From SAR324 cluster bacterium (GTDB lineage Bacteria > SAR324 > NAC60-12): a stretch of DNA of 64,000 nt. Made by a program: the position numbers and the translations under genes. The notes below the pieces were generated by a model. It searched no databases and was not told where the DNA came from. It was given only the letters and a program-made list of their open reading frames with translations. How positions within the stretch are numbered: the first letter of the stretch is position 1; each line of letters begins with the position of its first letter. Shown in pieces: positions 1 to 8,762 of this stretch. The stretch covers positions 62,001 to 126,000 of the forward strand of contig JANQJU010000023.1 in NCBI GenBank assembly GCA_028281495.1, in the 5' to 3' direction.

Positions 1-417
1 AACTCCAGGAAGTACGCCGCCCGTTTGCGAAAAATGAAGGCTGAATACGTCGCTAAGCTGAAAGGCGCCGCGACGTTTGATTTTCGTTGCGCCACAATCC
101 ACGGTGGCTACGACTATTTGCTTCAGGAGTTTGGTTTGCAGGTGGCAGCCGTTATCGAACCGCAACACGGACTGCAACCCAACGCCTCGGAGTTGAAAAA
201 AACAATTGAGACCATCAAGGCATTGAAGGTTGGAGTGGTATTTTCCCAAATGGATTTTCCGCCAAACTATATCGAAGCAATTCGCAAAGAAACCGGCATT
301 ACTATTCGCCACTTCAGCCACATTTCGAAAGGACCCTACTCGCCGGAGGCCTTTGAAAAAGGGATGAGGTACAACTTAGAATCTCTTACAAACGCTATCT
401 TGGAAGCGAACCAATGA
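1..417 (+). CDS. Metal ABC transporter substrate-binding protein, C-terminal part (ZnuA/TroA family)
   Basis: The reading frame is open from the first base, so this is the C-terminal part of a gene that begins upstream of the window. The visible part matches the second lobe of cluster A-I metal-binding proteins. It has the family pattern in which a His (in IHGGYDYL) is followed by an aromatic pair, then a Glu-Pro segment, a long helix, and a strand of the GVVFSQMDF type. These proteins capture Zn, Mn or Fe in the periplasm and pass it to an ABC-3 permease. The stop overlaps the next start (ATGA), so the gene is the first visible member of a tightly coupled transporter operon. The metal cannot be assigned because the N-terminal ligands are outside the window. 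Confidence 0.85.
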   Translation, partial: NSRKYAARLRKMKAEYVAKLKGAATFDFRCATIHGGYDYLLQEFGLQVAAVIEPQHGLQPNASELKKTIETIKALKVGVVFSQMDFPPNYIEAIRKETGITIRHFSHISKGPYSPEAFEKGMRYNLESLTNAILEANQ

Positions 418-1196
418 ATAATACTACCCCTGCTCACCAAACGATTGTCCCTAAGCGTGCGACGTCGGCATCTCTAGGCCCTGGAGTGAGTTTATCCAAT
501 GTGAGTCTCGCCTTTGGCCAATCGTCGATTCTCCGAAACATCACCTTCGATATCGAGCCTGGATCGATTCACTGCCTCGTGGGACCGAATGGAGGCGGAA
601 AGACCAGTCTGATGAAATGTATGCTTGGTCAGATGCCGCATACAGGAACCATTCGGCTCACTCAGAGCGAAACGCCAACTCCTACCGATAAAAGGTTGAA
701 TGTGGGATACGTGCCGCAACTGATGGATTTGGATCCCTCACTTCCTGTGACTGTCGAAAATTTTATGGCCATGGTGATGCAGAAACGTCCCGCGTTTTTC
801 AAGCTAGGCAAACGTCATAGGGAGCCAGTGCGTCGCGCTCTTGCCGAAGTAGGAATGGATCACAAGCGCTCGCGGACGATGGGACAACTCAGCGGAGGTG
901 AACGGCAACGGGTGCTGCTTGCACAAGCCATGATCCACAAACCGAGCCTGCTGTTTCTCGACGAACCCATGACCGGACTCGACAAATTGGGTCGCAAGAT
1001 CTTCCAAGAGATTATGGAACGCCTTAAAGAGAGCGGAGTGACTGTGATCTGGGTGCATCACGGGTTTGATCATGTGAAGAAAATGGCGGATCAGGTGACG
1101 TGCGTTAACGGAAGTGTCGTATTCACCGGAGATCCGGTTGAAATGCTCACCGAAGATCGCATCCTCAATATCTTTGCTCCTCATCATCAATCGTAA
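414..1196 (+). CDS. Metal ABC transporter ATP-binding protein (ZnuC/MntA-like)
   Basis: This is the cytoplasmic ATPase of the metal importer, 260 residues, the usual size. It shows a Walker A loop (GPNGGGKTS), the ABC signature LSGGERQR, Walker B with catalytic Glu (LLFLDEP) and an H-loop His near VHHGFDH. The start overlaps the upstream stop by four bases (ATGA), and the permease starts four bases after its stop, so the three are co-translated. A non-homologous N-terminal extension of about 30 residues precedes the ABC domain. The family handles Zn, Mn or Fe; nothing here fixes the metal. Confidence 0.93.
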   Translation: MNNTTPAHQTIVPKRATSASLGPGVSLSNVSLAFGQSSILRNITFDIEPGSIHCLVGPNGGGKTSLMKCMLGQMPHTGTIRLTQSETPTPTDKRLNVGYVPQLMDLDPSLPVTVENFMAMVMQKRPAFFKLGKRHREPVRRALAEVGMDHKRSRTMGQLSGGERQRVLLAQAMIHKPSLLFLDEPMTGLDKLGRKIFQEIMERLKESGVTVIWVHHGFDHVKKMADQVTCVNGSVVFTGDPVEMLTEDRILNIFAPHHQS

Positions 1197-1199
1197 ATT

Positions 1200-2090
1200 A
1201 TGACACCAATATACGAAGCCATTCGCGAGGCCATGGCAGAGCTTGCGCTATTAGGAGTGCTACCCGAAAGCTTTAATTACAGTTTCGTGGTCAATTCCCT
1301 ATTGTGTGCCTTGCTGATCGGACCGCTGCTTGGGGCACTGGGCACAATGGTCGTGATCAAACGTCTGGCTTTCTTTTCCGAAGCAGTGGGGCACGCGGCG
1401 CTCACCGGGATTTCTATCGGCATCATTGTGGGCGAACCCTATACAAATCCGTATGCTTCGGTGTTTGCTTTCTGTCTGCTGTTTGCCTTGTTGATGAATT
1501 TTGTCAAACATCGCACCCAGATGTCGTCGGACACGTTGATCGGAGTCTTTCTTTCCGCCTCATTGGGAGTTGGCGCGTGCTTATTGGTGTTCGTCGTGAG
1601 CAAGGTAAATATCCATATGCTGGATAGCGTCCTGTTCGGTTCCATCCTAACCGTCAACGATACGGATATGAACGTGCTGTTGGCGATCACCATTTTGTGC
1701 CTCATCATTGGTGCCTTATTTTTCAACCGGTTTCTTTTGGCCAGTTTGAACCCGTCTCTCGCCGAGGCTCGCGGAGTCCCTGTCCGCGCGCTGGATTATC
1801 TTTTTATCATAATGATCGCGGTTGTTACTGTGGCGTCGCTAAAGATTGTGGGTGCGGTATTGGTGGAAGCGTTATTGCTCATCCCCGCCGCGTCGGCTCG
1901 GAATGTGAGTCGCTCGCTCAAAGGCTATGTCGGCTTTTCCGTGCTATTCGCGACGCTGAGCTGTTTGGTGGGCATCCTCGTCCCGGTCGAATTCGACATC
2001 CCGGTTCCGTCGGGAGGGGCGATTATCGTGTGCGCTGCGTTCCTCTTTTTCCTCACGACCGGATTTCGAATTTTTAGAGTTGTTCAATGA
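1200..2090 (+). CDS. Metal ABC transporter permease (ABC-3 family, ZnuB/MntB-like)
   Basis: A 296-residue inner-membrane protein with eight or more hydrophobic segments. It carries the ABC-3 family landmarks: a LLGALGTMVVIKRLAFF segment early on, the FFSEAVGHAALTGI coupling region, and a LKIVGAVLVEALLLIPAA segment in the second half. It forms the channel for the metal delivered by the binding protein upstream. Its stop overlaps the start of the next gene (ATGA at 2087), tying that unusual protein to the transporter. Confidence 0.93.
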   Translation: MTPIYEAIREAMAELALLGVLPESFNYSFVVNSLLCALLIGPLLGALGTMVVIKRLAFFSEAVGHAALTGISIGIIVGEPYTNPYASVFAFCLLFALLMNFVKHRTQMSSDTLIGVFLSASLGVGACLLVFVVSKVNIHMLDSVLFGSILTVNDTDMNVLLAITILCLIIGALFFNRFLLASLNPSLAEARGVPVRALDYLFIIMIAVVTVASLKIVGAVLVEALLLIPAASARNVSRSLKGYVGFSVLFATLSCLVGILVPVEFDIPVPSGGAIIVCAAFLFFLTTGFRIFRVVQ

Positions 2091-3121
2091 AAAGCCAGCA
2101 TTGGTTCATTATCGCAGCCGCCTGCCTCACAACGCTGCTCGCCGCAGGTTGGTGGGTGGGCACAGCAACCGAATTTTTGATTCAAACGATTGTATGGGAA
2201 CAAACGGGGGACGTTGGTACCGGAGCTGTTTCACCTAGCAAAAAAATACAGGAGATTCCCTACCAGAAACCGATTCGGATGATTGCGGGCCTACCGGCAA
2301 CGGTTATGATCGGAAAGGCAATTGCCGAAAACACTCGGATTCAAATCGACTCACCGTTCCCTTTGGGGCTGCAGATGCAGGATCAGGAAGTTTGGTTGGA
2401 AGAAAACGCGAAAACGACAAAAGCCTTGTTTGACCAAGCAGACGCAACGATCACTCTTCGGCGCGTGTGGCGAGAGGACCCGCTTTACGGTTACGTCAGA
2501 CGTGCAAACGGGCGGGTCGTTGAAATCGATGCGTCACGTCCGTTTGAACCCCATGGTAAAGGGGTTTCAGTTCTAGCAACGCCACAAGGGGCGCTTGAAA
2601 GCCGACGCGTATCGGCGAGAAGCGGCCAGGAAGGGGAGCCGTCTATTTGGATGAGTTTGGACAACGCGTCACGTATGGCAGAAATTATGGCTCAGGAATT
2701 TCTTCATTGGGATCCGGAAGCAGAGGCACAATTAGCGATGAACCTGGCTCAGTTCAAAAAATCCGTTTTTGAATTGAAAGCTCATTTCGAGGAACAACTC
2801 CTGGAAATAGAAACTCCAGAAGCAATCGCATTCTTTTCTGGGGCGGCTTACCTTCTTCAAAATGTAAATGTGTATGATGCGGGTTATGTCCTGAAAGACG
2901 AATACTACTGGAACGACGTCGACATGCAGAAGTTTGAGGCGTTGTTGGATGAAGTTGGGGTTCCGGTAGCCGTTCATCGTTTTGAACCAAACGACGCTAT
3001 TCAAGACCAACTCCGACGATTCGGAGTGAAAATCGTCATCATTAATCCATTAACCGCTGCGGGGGGAGATTATCTCAATGTCATGAGGTCGAACTTAAAC
3101 TCGCTCCTCGACGCTTTATAG
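2087..3121 (+). CDS. Divergent metal-binding-protein-like subunit of the ABC operon
   Basis: A 344-residue protein with an N-terminal membrane anchor or uncleaved signal (about residues 7-30), overlapping the permease stop by four bases. The second half follows the fold pattern of ZnuA-type binding proteins: a segment EPSIWMSLDNASRMAEIMAQ aligns with the family's DPHVWL-D-NA-A-AI region, followed by the long amphipathic helix and a lobe-2 strand/helix pattern. The metal-ligand His residues of the family are not visible: DPHVW reads EPSIW, and the H-AF-YF region reads SGAAYLL. It may be a scaffold or accessory subunit, or may bind a different ligand. Function is inferred from fold similarity and coupling only. 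Confidence 0.6.
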   Translation: MKSQHWFIIAAACLTTLLAAGWWVGTATEFLIQTIVWEQTGDVGTGAVSPSKKIQEIPYQKPIRMIAGLPATVMIGKAIAENTRIQIDSPFPLGLQMQDQEVWLEENAKTTKALFDQADATITLRRVWREDPLYGYVRRANGRVVEIDASRPFEPHGKGVSVLATPQGALESRRVSARSGQEGEPSIWMSLDNASRMAEIMAQEFLHWDPEAEAQLAMNLAQFKKSVFELKAHFEEQLLEIETPEAIAFFSGAAYLLQNVNVYDAGYVLKDEYYWNDVDMQKFEALLDEVGVPVAVHRFEPNDAIQDQLRRFGVKIVIINPLTAAGGDYLNVMRSNLNSLLDAL

Positions 3122-3141
3122 CCAACCACTCGGAATTCATT

Positions 3142-3705
3142 ATGACCGTATCTCCATTTCGTATCTCCCTCTTCCTCAGCCTATGGCTGGCCATCTTCTC
3201 CGCAAGCGCTTATGCGCACAAACCATTGATGTCGGTCGATAAAAACGACGATGGCAGCCTTTATATTGAAGCGGGTTTCAGCGACGGCGATTCTGCCGCA
3301 GGCCACAAGATTCTCATCAAAGCCTTGGCAACGGGGAAGATGTTGGCCGAGTACACTTTGCCTAAAGAAAGTTCGCTCGATGTGCCGATGCCCGACGAAC
3401 CCTATTCTGTAACATTTTACGGTGGAGAAGGACATTCGGTGACCAAAACCGGCCCCGGTTATGAAGGGCAAGAAGTCACTACGCCCACCCAATCTGTCGC
3501 TCCACCCACCCATGAGGAACCCTCAAAATCAGAGGTATCTTCGACTCCTCCTAAAGAGACTGCAATCGAACCCAATTCTCAACAATCCTCTCTCATCGCA
3601 ATGGTCCAAATCCAATTGATCACTGGCGTTGGAGTCTTTTTCCTATTTGGAGCCGTCATGTTCTTGCTAGGCTTCCAAATGGGCAAATCGATTAACCCCA
3701 AATAA
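3142..3705 (+). CDS. Exported, C-terminally anchored protein beside DUF4198 gene
   Basis: A 187-residue protein with a clear Sec signal peptide ending SAYAH, so the mature protein would start with His-Lys-Pro. A short beta-rich domain follows (to about residue 110), then a Pro/Ser/Thr-rich linker (115-150), then one membrane segment near residues 155-180. A His at the mature N-terminus is also seen in the next gene and in DUF4198/NikK-type periplasmic metal-uptake proteins, where it can act as a ligand. It lies 20 bp after the ABC operon and 10 bp before the DUF4198 gene, so a role in metal handling is likely but not shown. I do not recognise a named family. Confidence 0.6.
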   Translation: MTVSPFRISLFLSLWLAIFSASAYAHKPLMSVDKNDDGSLYIEAGFSDGDSAAGHKILIKALATGKMLAEYTLPKESSLDVPMPDEPYSVTFYGGEGHSVTKTGPGYEGQEVTTPTQSVAPPTHEEPSKSEVSSTPPKETAIEPNSQQSSLIAMVQIQLITGVGVFFLFGAVMFLLGFQMGKSINPK

Positions 3706-3715
3706 AAGGAGAAAT

Positions 3716-4606
3716 ATGTCTCGAATCACGAAATCAAATCAAAGTTCATTCCGTTCCCTGTACCTAGTGGGAGCCATTGTTATTGGATTGGCCCTGTTCA
3801 AGCCACCCGTTGCGAAAGCCCATTTCCAACTAATCCATCTCGCAGAAAGCGCGCTTACCACAGAGCACCCCACTCGACATGTGCTCACACTTTTCTTCAC
3901 TCACCCTTTTGAAGCGGGCCATACGATGGGGATGGGAATGGATGCCGACGGCAAGACCCATCCGCCTAAAGCGTTCTTTGTAAAGCATAAAGACAAAGTC
4001 ACTAATTTATTAGAAACTTTGAAGCCTATCACATTCACAAGCCTGACGAACAGCGGTTCGGCCTATCAAACCCAATACCGTTTCAAAGGACTGGGTGATT
4101 TCCTCTTTGTTGTCGATCCAGGACCTTACTATGAAGAGTCTGAAGATATTTATATTCAGCAAGTGACGAAAGTGATTGCAAATCGTGGCGGGGCGGCCGA
4201 TGGATGGGATCAAGTCTTGGGGCCAGAGCATGGGCTTGAGGTGGAAATTCGTCCGCTGGTCAAACCCTACGCCATGTGGACCGGCAATGTATTTCGCGGT
4301 GTTGTGTTGGCAAAAGGCGCGAGCGGTAAAATGGAGCCGGTTCCCTACGCAGAGATCGAGGTTGAATTCTTGAACCATGCCATTTTGGGAACGCAATTCG
4401 AGAAGAAGGCCGAAGTCGAGGCGCCTCAGGATGCCTTTGTTGCACAGACGATTTTGGCGAATAAAGACGGTGGATTTTCATACGGGGTTCCCCGCGCTGG
4501 TTGGTGGGGGTTTGCCGCATTGGGTGCCGGTGGTGAGCGAACCTATAAAGGGAAGGAATTGTCAATGGACGCGGTGATCTGGATCCAAGCAAAAGATATG
4601 AAATGA
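3716..4606 (+). CDS. Periplasmic DUF4198-family (NikK-like) protein
   Basis: A 296-residue protein with a signal peptide ending AKAHF, so the mature chain starts with His. The body matches DUF4198 proteins: an early THPFEAGHTM segment, the FVVDPGPYYEESED region, and a C-terminal half with WTGNVFRGVV and GWWGFAALG motifs. In other bacteria such proteins accompany nickel or cobalt uptake systems and are thought to hold the metal in the periplasm. A strong ribosome-binding site (aaaggag) lies just before the start. Its position behind the ABC-3 importer suggests one metal-acquisition unit. A perfect inverted repeat follows at 4645. Confidence 0.75.
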   Translation: MSRITKSNQSSFRSLYLVGAIVIGLALFKPPVAKAHFQLIHLAESALTTEHPTRHVLTLFFTHPFEAGHTMGMGMDADGKTHPPKAFFVKHKDKVTNLLETLKPITFTSLTNSGSAYQTQYRFKGLGDFLFVVDPGPYYEESEDIYIQQVTKVIANRGGAADGWDQVLGPEHGLEVEIRPLVKPYAMWTGNVFRGVVLAKGASGKMEPVPYAEIEVEFLNHAILGTQFEKKAEVEAPQDAFVAQTILANKDGGFSYGVPRAGWWGFAALGAGGERTYKGKELSMDAVIWIQAKDMK

Positions 4607-4644
4607 GCTGATTGTCCCGCATTTCGGAGAGGCTTGAGAATGGC

Positions 4645-4709
4645 AGGTCCATCGCGGAGTTGAGAAGATATTGTTTGCCCTAAAACCTTCTCAACTCCGC
4701 GATGGACCT
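4645..4709. terminator. Perfect 23-bp inverted repeat
   Basis: Arms at 4645-4667 and 4687-4709 are perfectly complementary over 23 bp, with a 19-nt spacer. Transcribed from the left it would form a very stable hairpin directly after the DUF4198 gene, so it may end the metal operon. No T-run follows the right arm, so a mobile-element footprint or an RNA-stability element is also possible. Confidence 0.6.
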
Positions 4710-5017
4710 TCATGAACTCCACCTCAACTTCCTATCAAAATCGACCATTTGTCTGAGCATTTCAACAAAAAGCCCAACAATTGAACCCTAAGTATCAACC
4801 CAAAACGGTCAACTGGGATGGGTGGCCCGCCACCATCAAAAAGCACAAAGGAATCAAAAGTCCGGCGGAAAGGCTCAACCAAAAAGCTTACCATACCAAC
4901 TGGCTACAAAACCTCTATATTGCCGCATCACTTGGCGGAGTTCGAACCCCTCCCCAAAATGTGGGATAATCAGAAAAATCGACTCTTCGAAATGAGTAAC
5001 TATCAATAAGGAACAAC
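4710..5017. other. Gap without a supported gene
   Basis: About 300 bases between the inverted repeat and the TRIC gene. Two overlapping short open frames (from 4781 and 4818) have no ribosome-binding site and no recognisable product. A ggttcgaa-like core near 4938 does not form a tRNA T-arm. The only clear signal is the ribosome-binding site (aagga, near 5010) of the next gene. Confidence 0.5.
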
Positions 5018-5653
5018 ATGGATCTGGTTCTGCTCACACTTGATCTGGTGGGGACGGCTGTTTTTGCGATCAGCGGTGCGCTCGCCGCAGGTCGGAAACG
5101 TATGGATATCTTTGGAGTTGTGGTGTTGGGATGCACGACCGCGATGGGGGGCGGGACTTTGCGGGATGTGATCTTGGGGGTCCGACCGGTCTTCTGGATC
5201 GCCAATACCCAATATCTTGCCATTGCCGCGATTGCGGCCAGTGGGACTTTCGTTTTGGCACAACGTTGGCGACTGCCTTCCACCTTGCTCATGTATGCCG
5301 ATGCCGTCGGCCTAGCTGTTTTTACGGTCATTGGTTTTCAAACCGCATTTCAGATTACAGGTCTGTATAGTATCGGAATCGTCATGGGGATGACATCGGG
5401 GGTGTTTGGGGGCATCGTCCGGGATGTCTTTTCGGGGGAAATTCCGTTGATCCTGCGCCAAGAAATTTACGCTTCGGCCAGCCTGTGTGGAGCGACTTTT
5501 CTTGCTTTACTTTCCTATCTTCAGCTCCCCAATGCTTTTTCTGTTTGGGCGGCGGTGTTCACCACTTTGTTCATTCGATTGGCTGCGCTCCGTTGGAACT
5601 TGGCATTGCCTCTGTTTTTGCCTCATGAGGATCGAGATAAGAACGATTCTTAA
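5018..5653 (+). CDS. TRIC-type cation channel family protein (UPF0126, YadS/YicG-like)
   Basis: A 211-residue membrane protein built of two repeated three-helix units. Each repeat carries the family's Gly-rich helix break: GGGTLRDVILG near residue 46 and GGIVRDVFSGEIP near residue 130. Bacterial members form trimeric monovalent-cation channels in the inner membrane. The start is supported by aagga about 8 bases upstream. Length and motifs are normal for the family. Confidence 0.9.
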   Translation: MDLVLLTLDLVGTAVFAISGALAAGRKRMDIFGVVVLGCTTAMGGGTLRDVILGVRPVFWIANTQYLAIAAIAASGTFVLAQRWRLPSTLLMYADAVGLAVFTVIGFQTAFQITGLYSIGIVMGMTSGVFGGIVRDVFSGEIPLILRQEIYASASLCGATFLALLSYLQLPNAFSVWAAVFTTLFIRLAALRWNLALPLFLPHEDRDKNDS

Positions 5654-5711
5654 TCTGATGCCCACGCCAGTTCAATCACTGAGTTGCCAATACAAAGGAG
5701 TTCACAATTTT

Positions 5712-6566
5712 ATGAAACACACGAAACAGGCTTTAGTTGAGTTACATGTCGCAGTCCTCTTGATTGGAATGATGGGATTGTTTGCCAAATTTATTGATTC
5801 GCCTTCGATTATTATTGTTTTAGGGAGGGTCTTTTTTGCCGCTGTTACCATGTGGGTCGTCTTCCTGATTCAAAAAGAAAGAATCCGGTTGGCCTCTTCC
5901 AAAGAGTATTTATTTTTTCTGTTGCAAGGAATTTTGTATGCCATTCACGGCATTGCATTTTTCCAAGCCATCAAGGTCTCTTCGGTTGCCATTGGCTTGC
6001 TGGGGTTTGCGACATTTCCTGTGTTCGTGACATTTCTGGAACCAGTTTTTTTCAAAGAGCGCATTTTACTTCGTGATGTCATTTCAGCATCCGTGGTTTT
6101 TTTAGGTCTGATTCTGATCATTCCGGAATTCAACTTTTCCAACAGTTCATTTCAAGGTGTTCTCTTAGGGATCCTGGCGGCAGGATTGATTGCTTTGATC
6201 ATCATCATGAACCGTAAATATGTTCAAAACCACTCCAGCCAAGTGATCACTTTTTATCAAAACGCGATTGCTGCTGTCTTTTTACTGCCGGTTTTGGTGT
6301 TCGTGCCATTGACATTGGACATGAAAGATGTGGCTTTGCTGGTGCTACTCGGCAGCGTGTTTACTGCACTCACGTGGTTCCTGTTTTTTCGGAGCCTGAG
6401 ATATATTAAAGCGCAAACAGCAAGTATTGTGAGCAGCCTGGAACCCGTCTACGGGATCATCTATGCTTATCTCCTGTTGAATGAAGTGCCTGGACTGCGA
6501 CTGATCGCAGGGGGAGCCATCATTCTGGCCGTTTCATTGTATGTCACACTCAACCCTAAGCATTGA
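5712..6566 (+). CDS. DMT-superfamily transporter (EamA family)
   Basis: A 284-residue protein with about ten hydrophobic segments arranged as two EamA repeats. The second repeat ends with a SIVSSLEPVYGIIYAYLLLNE segment typical of drug/metabolite transporters, where a conserved Glu-Pro sits in the ninth helix. The start at 5712 is preceded by caaaggag. The open frame extends upstream to 5487 but that part overlaps the TRIC gene in another frame and is not transporter-like. The substrate is unknown. Confidence 0.88.
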   Translation: MKHTKQALVELHVAVLLIGMMGLFAKFIDSPSIIIVLGRVFFAAVTMWVVFLIQKERIRLASSKEYLFFLLQGILYAIHGIAFFQAIKVSSVAIGLLGFATFPVFVTFLEPVFFKERILLRDVISASVVFLGLILIIPEFNFSNSSFQGVLLGILAAGLIALIIIMNRKYVQNHSSQVITFYQNAIAAVFLLPVLVFVPLTLDMKDVALLVLLGSVFTALTWFLFFRSLRYIKAQTASIVSSLEPVYGIIYAYLLLNEVPGLRLIAGGAIILAVSLYVTLNPKH

Positions 6567-6616
6567 ACCGATGCCTCACCGGAGAATGTAACCAAAATCC
6601 TTAGTAAAGGACCCAC

Positions 6617-7255
6617 ATGTATATCCCCAAACAATTTGAAGAAACCCGCATTGAAGTGCTTCATGATCTCATGAGGTCCCATCCTTTTGGCTCCTTGGTC
6701 ACTTTAGGTAGTTCAGAACTGATTGCGAATCATATTCCGTTTTTGGTGGATGCCACCCCCGGTCCCTTTGGCGTATTACGTGGTCATGTGGCCAAGGCGA
6801 ATCCGGTTTGGAAGGAGTTTTCCACTACGATGGAATCGATTGTCATTTTTCAAGGGCCGGAACATTACATTTCTCCGTCTTGGTATCCCAGCAAATTGGA
6901 ACATGGAAAGGTAGTGCCCACTTGGAACTATGCGGTTGTTCATGCGTACGGCTTTCCGAAAGCTATCGAAGATCCGAACTGGTTGCTCAATCTTGTGAAT
7001 GATTTGACCGACTTGAACGAAGCATCTCAAGGCTCCGAGTGGAAAGTCTCTGACGCACCCTCAGACTTTGTGGATAAACTGATCCGTGCGATTGTGGGAA
7101 TCGAGATCCCAATTGCAAAAATTAACGGCAAGTGGAAAATGAGCCAAAACTTGAAACAGGCTGACCGGCAGGGCGTCGTGGAAAAATTGGAATCTCAAAA
7201 CAAGTACGAATCCGATATCATGGCCGAACTGGTCCGAGAGAGATTGGACAGTTGA
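6617..7255 (+). CDS. FMN-binding negative transcriptional regulator (PaiB family)
   Basis: A 212-residue protein matching PaiB: it opens MYIPKQFEE, then RSHPFGSLVTLG and an AN(H)IPFL segment, a GHVAKANPVW loop and GPEHYISPSWY, all landmarks of the family's split-barrel FMN-binding fold. The C-terminal third contains the conserved IPIAKINGKWKMSQN segment. Some members repress sporulation or protease genes, but many are likely flavin-dependent enzymes, so the regulatory label may not hold here. It converges with the kinase gene at 7273. Confidence 0.9.
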   Translation: MYIPKQFEETRIEVLHDLMRSHPFGSLVTLGSSELIANHIPFLVDATPGPFGVLRGHVAKANPVWKEFSTTMESIVIFQGPEHYISPSWYPSKLEHGKVVPTWNYAVVHAYGFPKAIEDPNWLLNLVNDLTDLNEASQGSEWKVSDAPSDFVDKLIRAIVGIEIPIAKINGKWKMSQNLKQADRQGVVEKLESQNKYESDIMAELVRERLDS

Positions 7256-7272
7256 AAAAGAGGCAACCTCAC

Positions 7273-8733
7273 TCAATCTACCAGTGGACTCAATTTTTCT
7301 AGGATGGGATCAAAAGATGCGTGTGCATGCTTGTACACGTCGTCATTGAGTTTTGAATAAAATTGAGTGTTTTCCAGGTTCGGTTGAAATTCGTCTCCCA
7401 CATGGACCATCTGTTGAATGGCAGCCTCATAAGAAGGGAAAGCCCCCACAGCCATTCCTGCATTGATGGCGCAACCCACTGCTGCCGATCCTTTGATTTG
7501 ATTTCGAGACGTGGGGATTCCAAAAACATCGGCAAAGATTTGTAAAAAGACATTGCTGTTGGAGCCACCCCCGGAGATCACCAGCCGTTGAAAAGGCCTG
7601 TCTAATTCTTCGGCCATCTTGTCCATATGATTTTTCATCGTCAATGCAATGCCTTCCATCAAGGAACGGTAAATGTGGGCGCGAGTATGCCGGCCATCAA
7701 AACCAAACAGGATTCCTTTCCGATAAAAGGCTTCCACAGGAGGAGCCCAATCATGAATGGTGATCAACCCCTCACAACCCGCGGGGATGGCTTCCGCTTC
7801 TTGATTGAACAGTTCTTCTACCAAAATCCCTTTTTGCCGAGCTTCTTCAACAACCCCCACCCCAAATTGATCGCAAAACCAAGAAATGGTCCACATGCCT
7901 CGACGAACTCCCATACATTCATAGAGGTAATGTTCAGGAATCGACGCTTGAAAAGTCCAAAAGTTTTTTGCGTCTTTTACATTTTCATGACCATGAACCA
8001 AGGCCGCAATATAAGTGCCCAAGGAAATGAGGGCAGATCCGGGAACGAGGGAACCCGCCCCCAACGCTTCAACGGCTTTGTCGTGGGCCGTGGCCACCAC
8101 GGGCAGACCTGTGGGCACCCCAATTAATTGGGATACCTCGGGAGTGACATAGCCCAGCACCTCACCTGGCTTGACCACATCAAACAGCATTTCTCGTGGG
8201 ACTTTGCAGCTTTTTATGAATTCCGGGTCGGTGCTCCAATTCCACGTATGATTATCCATAGGCCACCAACCAATATAATTCGCACACGTGTCTTTGAATT
8301 CATTGGTCAATCGATGGGTGATGTATCCAGAGGTAGTGGTCACATAGCGAACGTCTCCATAGGTTTCGAGATGTTCATAGGGAACATTCAAACGTTTATC
8401 CATCCAGTTAATGACTGGATAAGCCAGTTCTCCATTGGCTTTTAATAACACTCGACAGCATCGGATGATACACACGCCCATTGCCAAAATATCAGCAGCG
8501 TTCCCTTGGATTTGGTTTCGGAACTGTTCCATGACCTTCTGAAAAGCCACCTTGAGGGAATCCCACAAATCATCATCCGGATGCTCTGCCAATTGGGGAG
8601 CTGGAATCTGCATTTTTCGCAGGGCGTGTTGTGCTTGACACACCACATGGCCCTCTAGATCGAAAATCACCACTTTGGCGCTTTGCGTTCCGACATCCAC
8701 ACCAATCAAATACTTTTTTTGTTCAGAGGCCAT
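7273..8733 (-). CDS. FGGY-family carbohydrate kinase (YgcE-like)
   Basis: A 486-residue sugar or polyol kinase. The N-terminal ATPase-fold phosphate-1 motif is IGVDVGTQSAKVVIFD. The C-terminal FGGY domain carries the adenosine-binding motif LVISGGGSNSNVFLQIFADV, followed by the family's GSAAVGCAINA segment. It phosphorylates an unidentified sugar or polyol. It sits downstream of an FAD-linked oxidase and an SDR on the same strand, the same three families as ygcE-ygcU-ygcW of E. coli, so the three probably act on one substrate. It is the last gene of this minus-strand set. Confidence 0.88.
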   Translation of the reverse strand: MASEQKKYLIGVDVGTQSAKVVIFDLEGHVVCQAQHALRKMQIPAPQLAEHPDDDLWDSLKVAFQKVMEQFRNQIQGNAADILAMGVCIIRCCRVLLKANGELAYPVINWMDKRLNVPYEHLETYGDVRYVTTTSGYITHRLTNEFKDTCANYIGWWPMDNHTWNWSTDPEFIKSCKVPREMLFDVVKPGEVLGYVTPEVSQLIGVPTGLPVVATAHDKAVEALGAGSLVPGSALISLGTYIAALVHGHENVKDAKNFWTFQASIPEHYLYECMGVRRGMWTISWFCDQFGVGVVEEARQKGILVEELFNQEAEAIPAGCEGLITIHDWAPPVEAFYRKGILFGFDGRHTRAHIYRSLMEGIALTMKNHMDKMAEELDRPFQRLVISGGGSNSNVFLQIFADVFGIPTSRNQIKGSAAVGCAINAGMAVGAFPSYEAAIQQMVHVGDEFQPNLENTQFYSKLNDDVYKHAHASFDPILEKLSPLVD

Positions 8734-8762
8734 GGGTTTTAAAGTTCCAGGTGGAAGGGTGT

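Noticed and set aside
4930..4955. tRNA T-arm-like core (ggttcgaa on the minus strand)
   Set aside because: Stems do not pair around the TTC loop and no acceptor, D or anticodon arm is found.
4781..5009. Two overlapping short open frames before the TRIC gene
   Set aside because: No ribosome-binding site, no recognisable domain, overlapping in different frames in a non-coding gap.
7627..8445. Long plus-strand frames of 166 and 105 codons
   Set aside because: They lie fully antisense to the FGGY kinase and have no coding signs.
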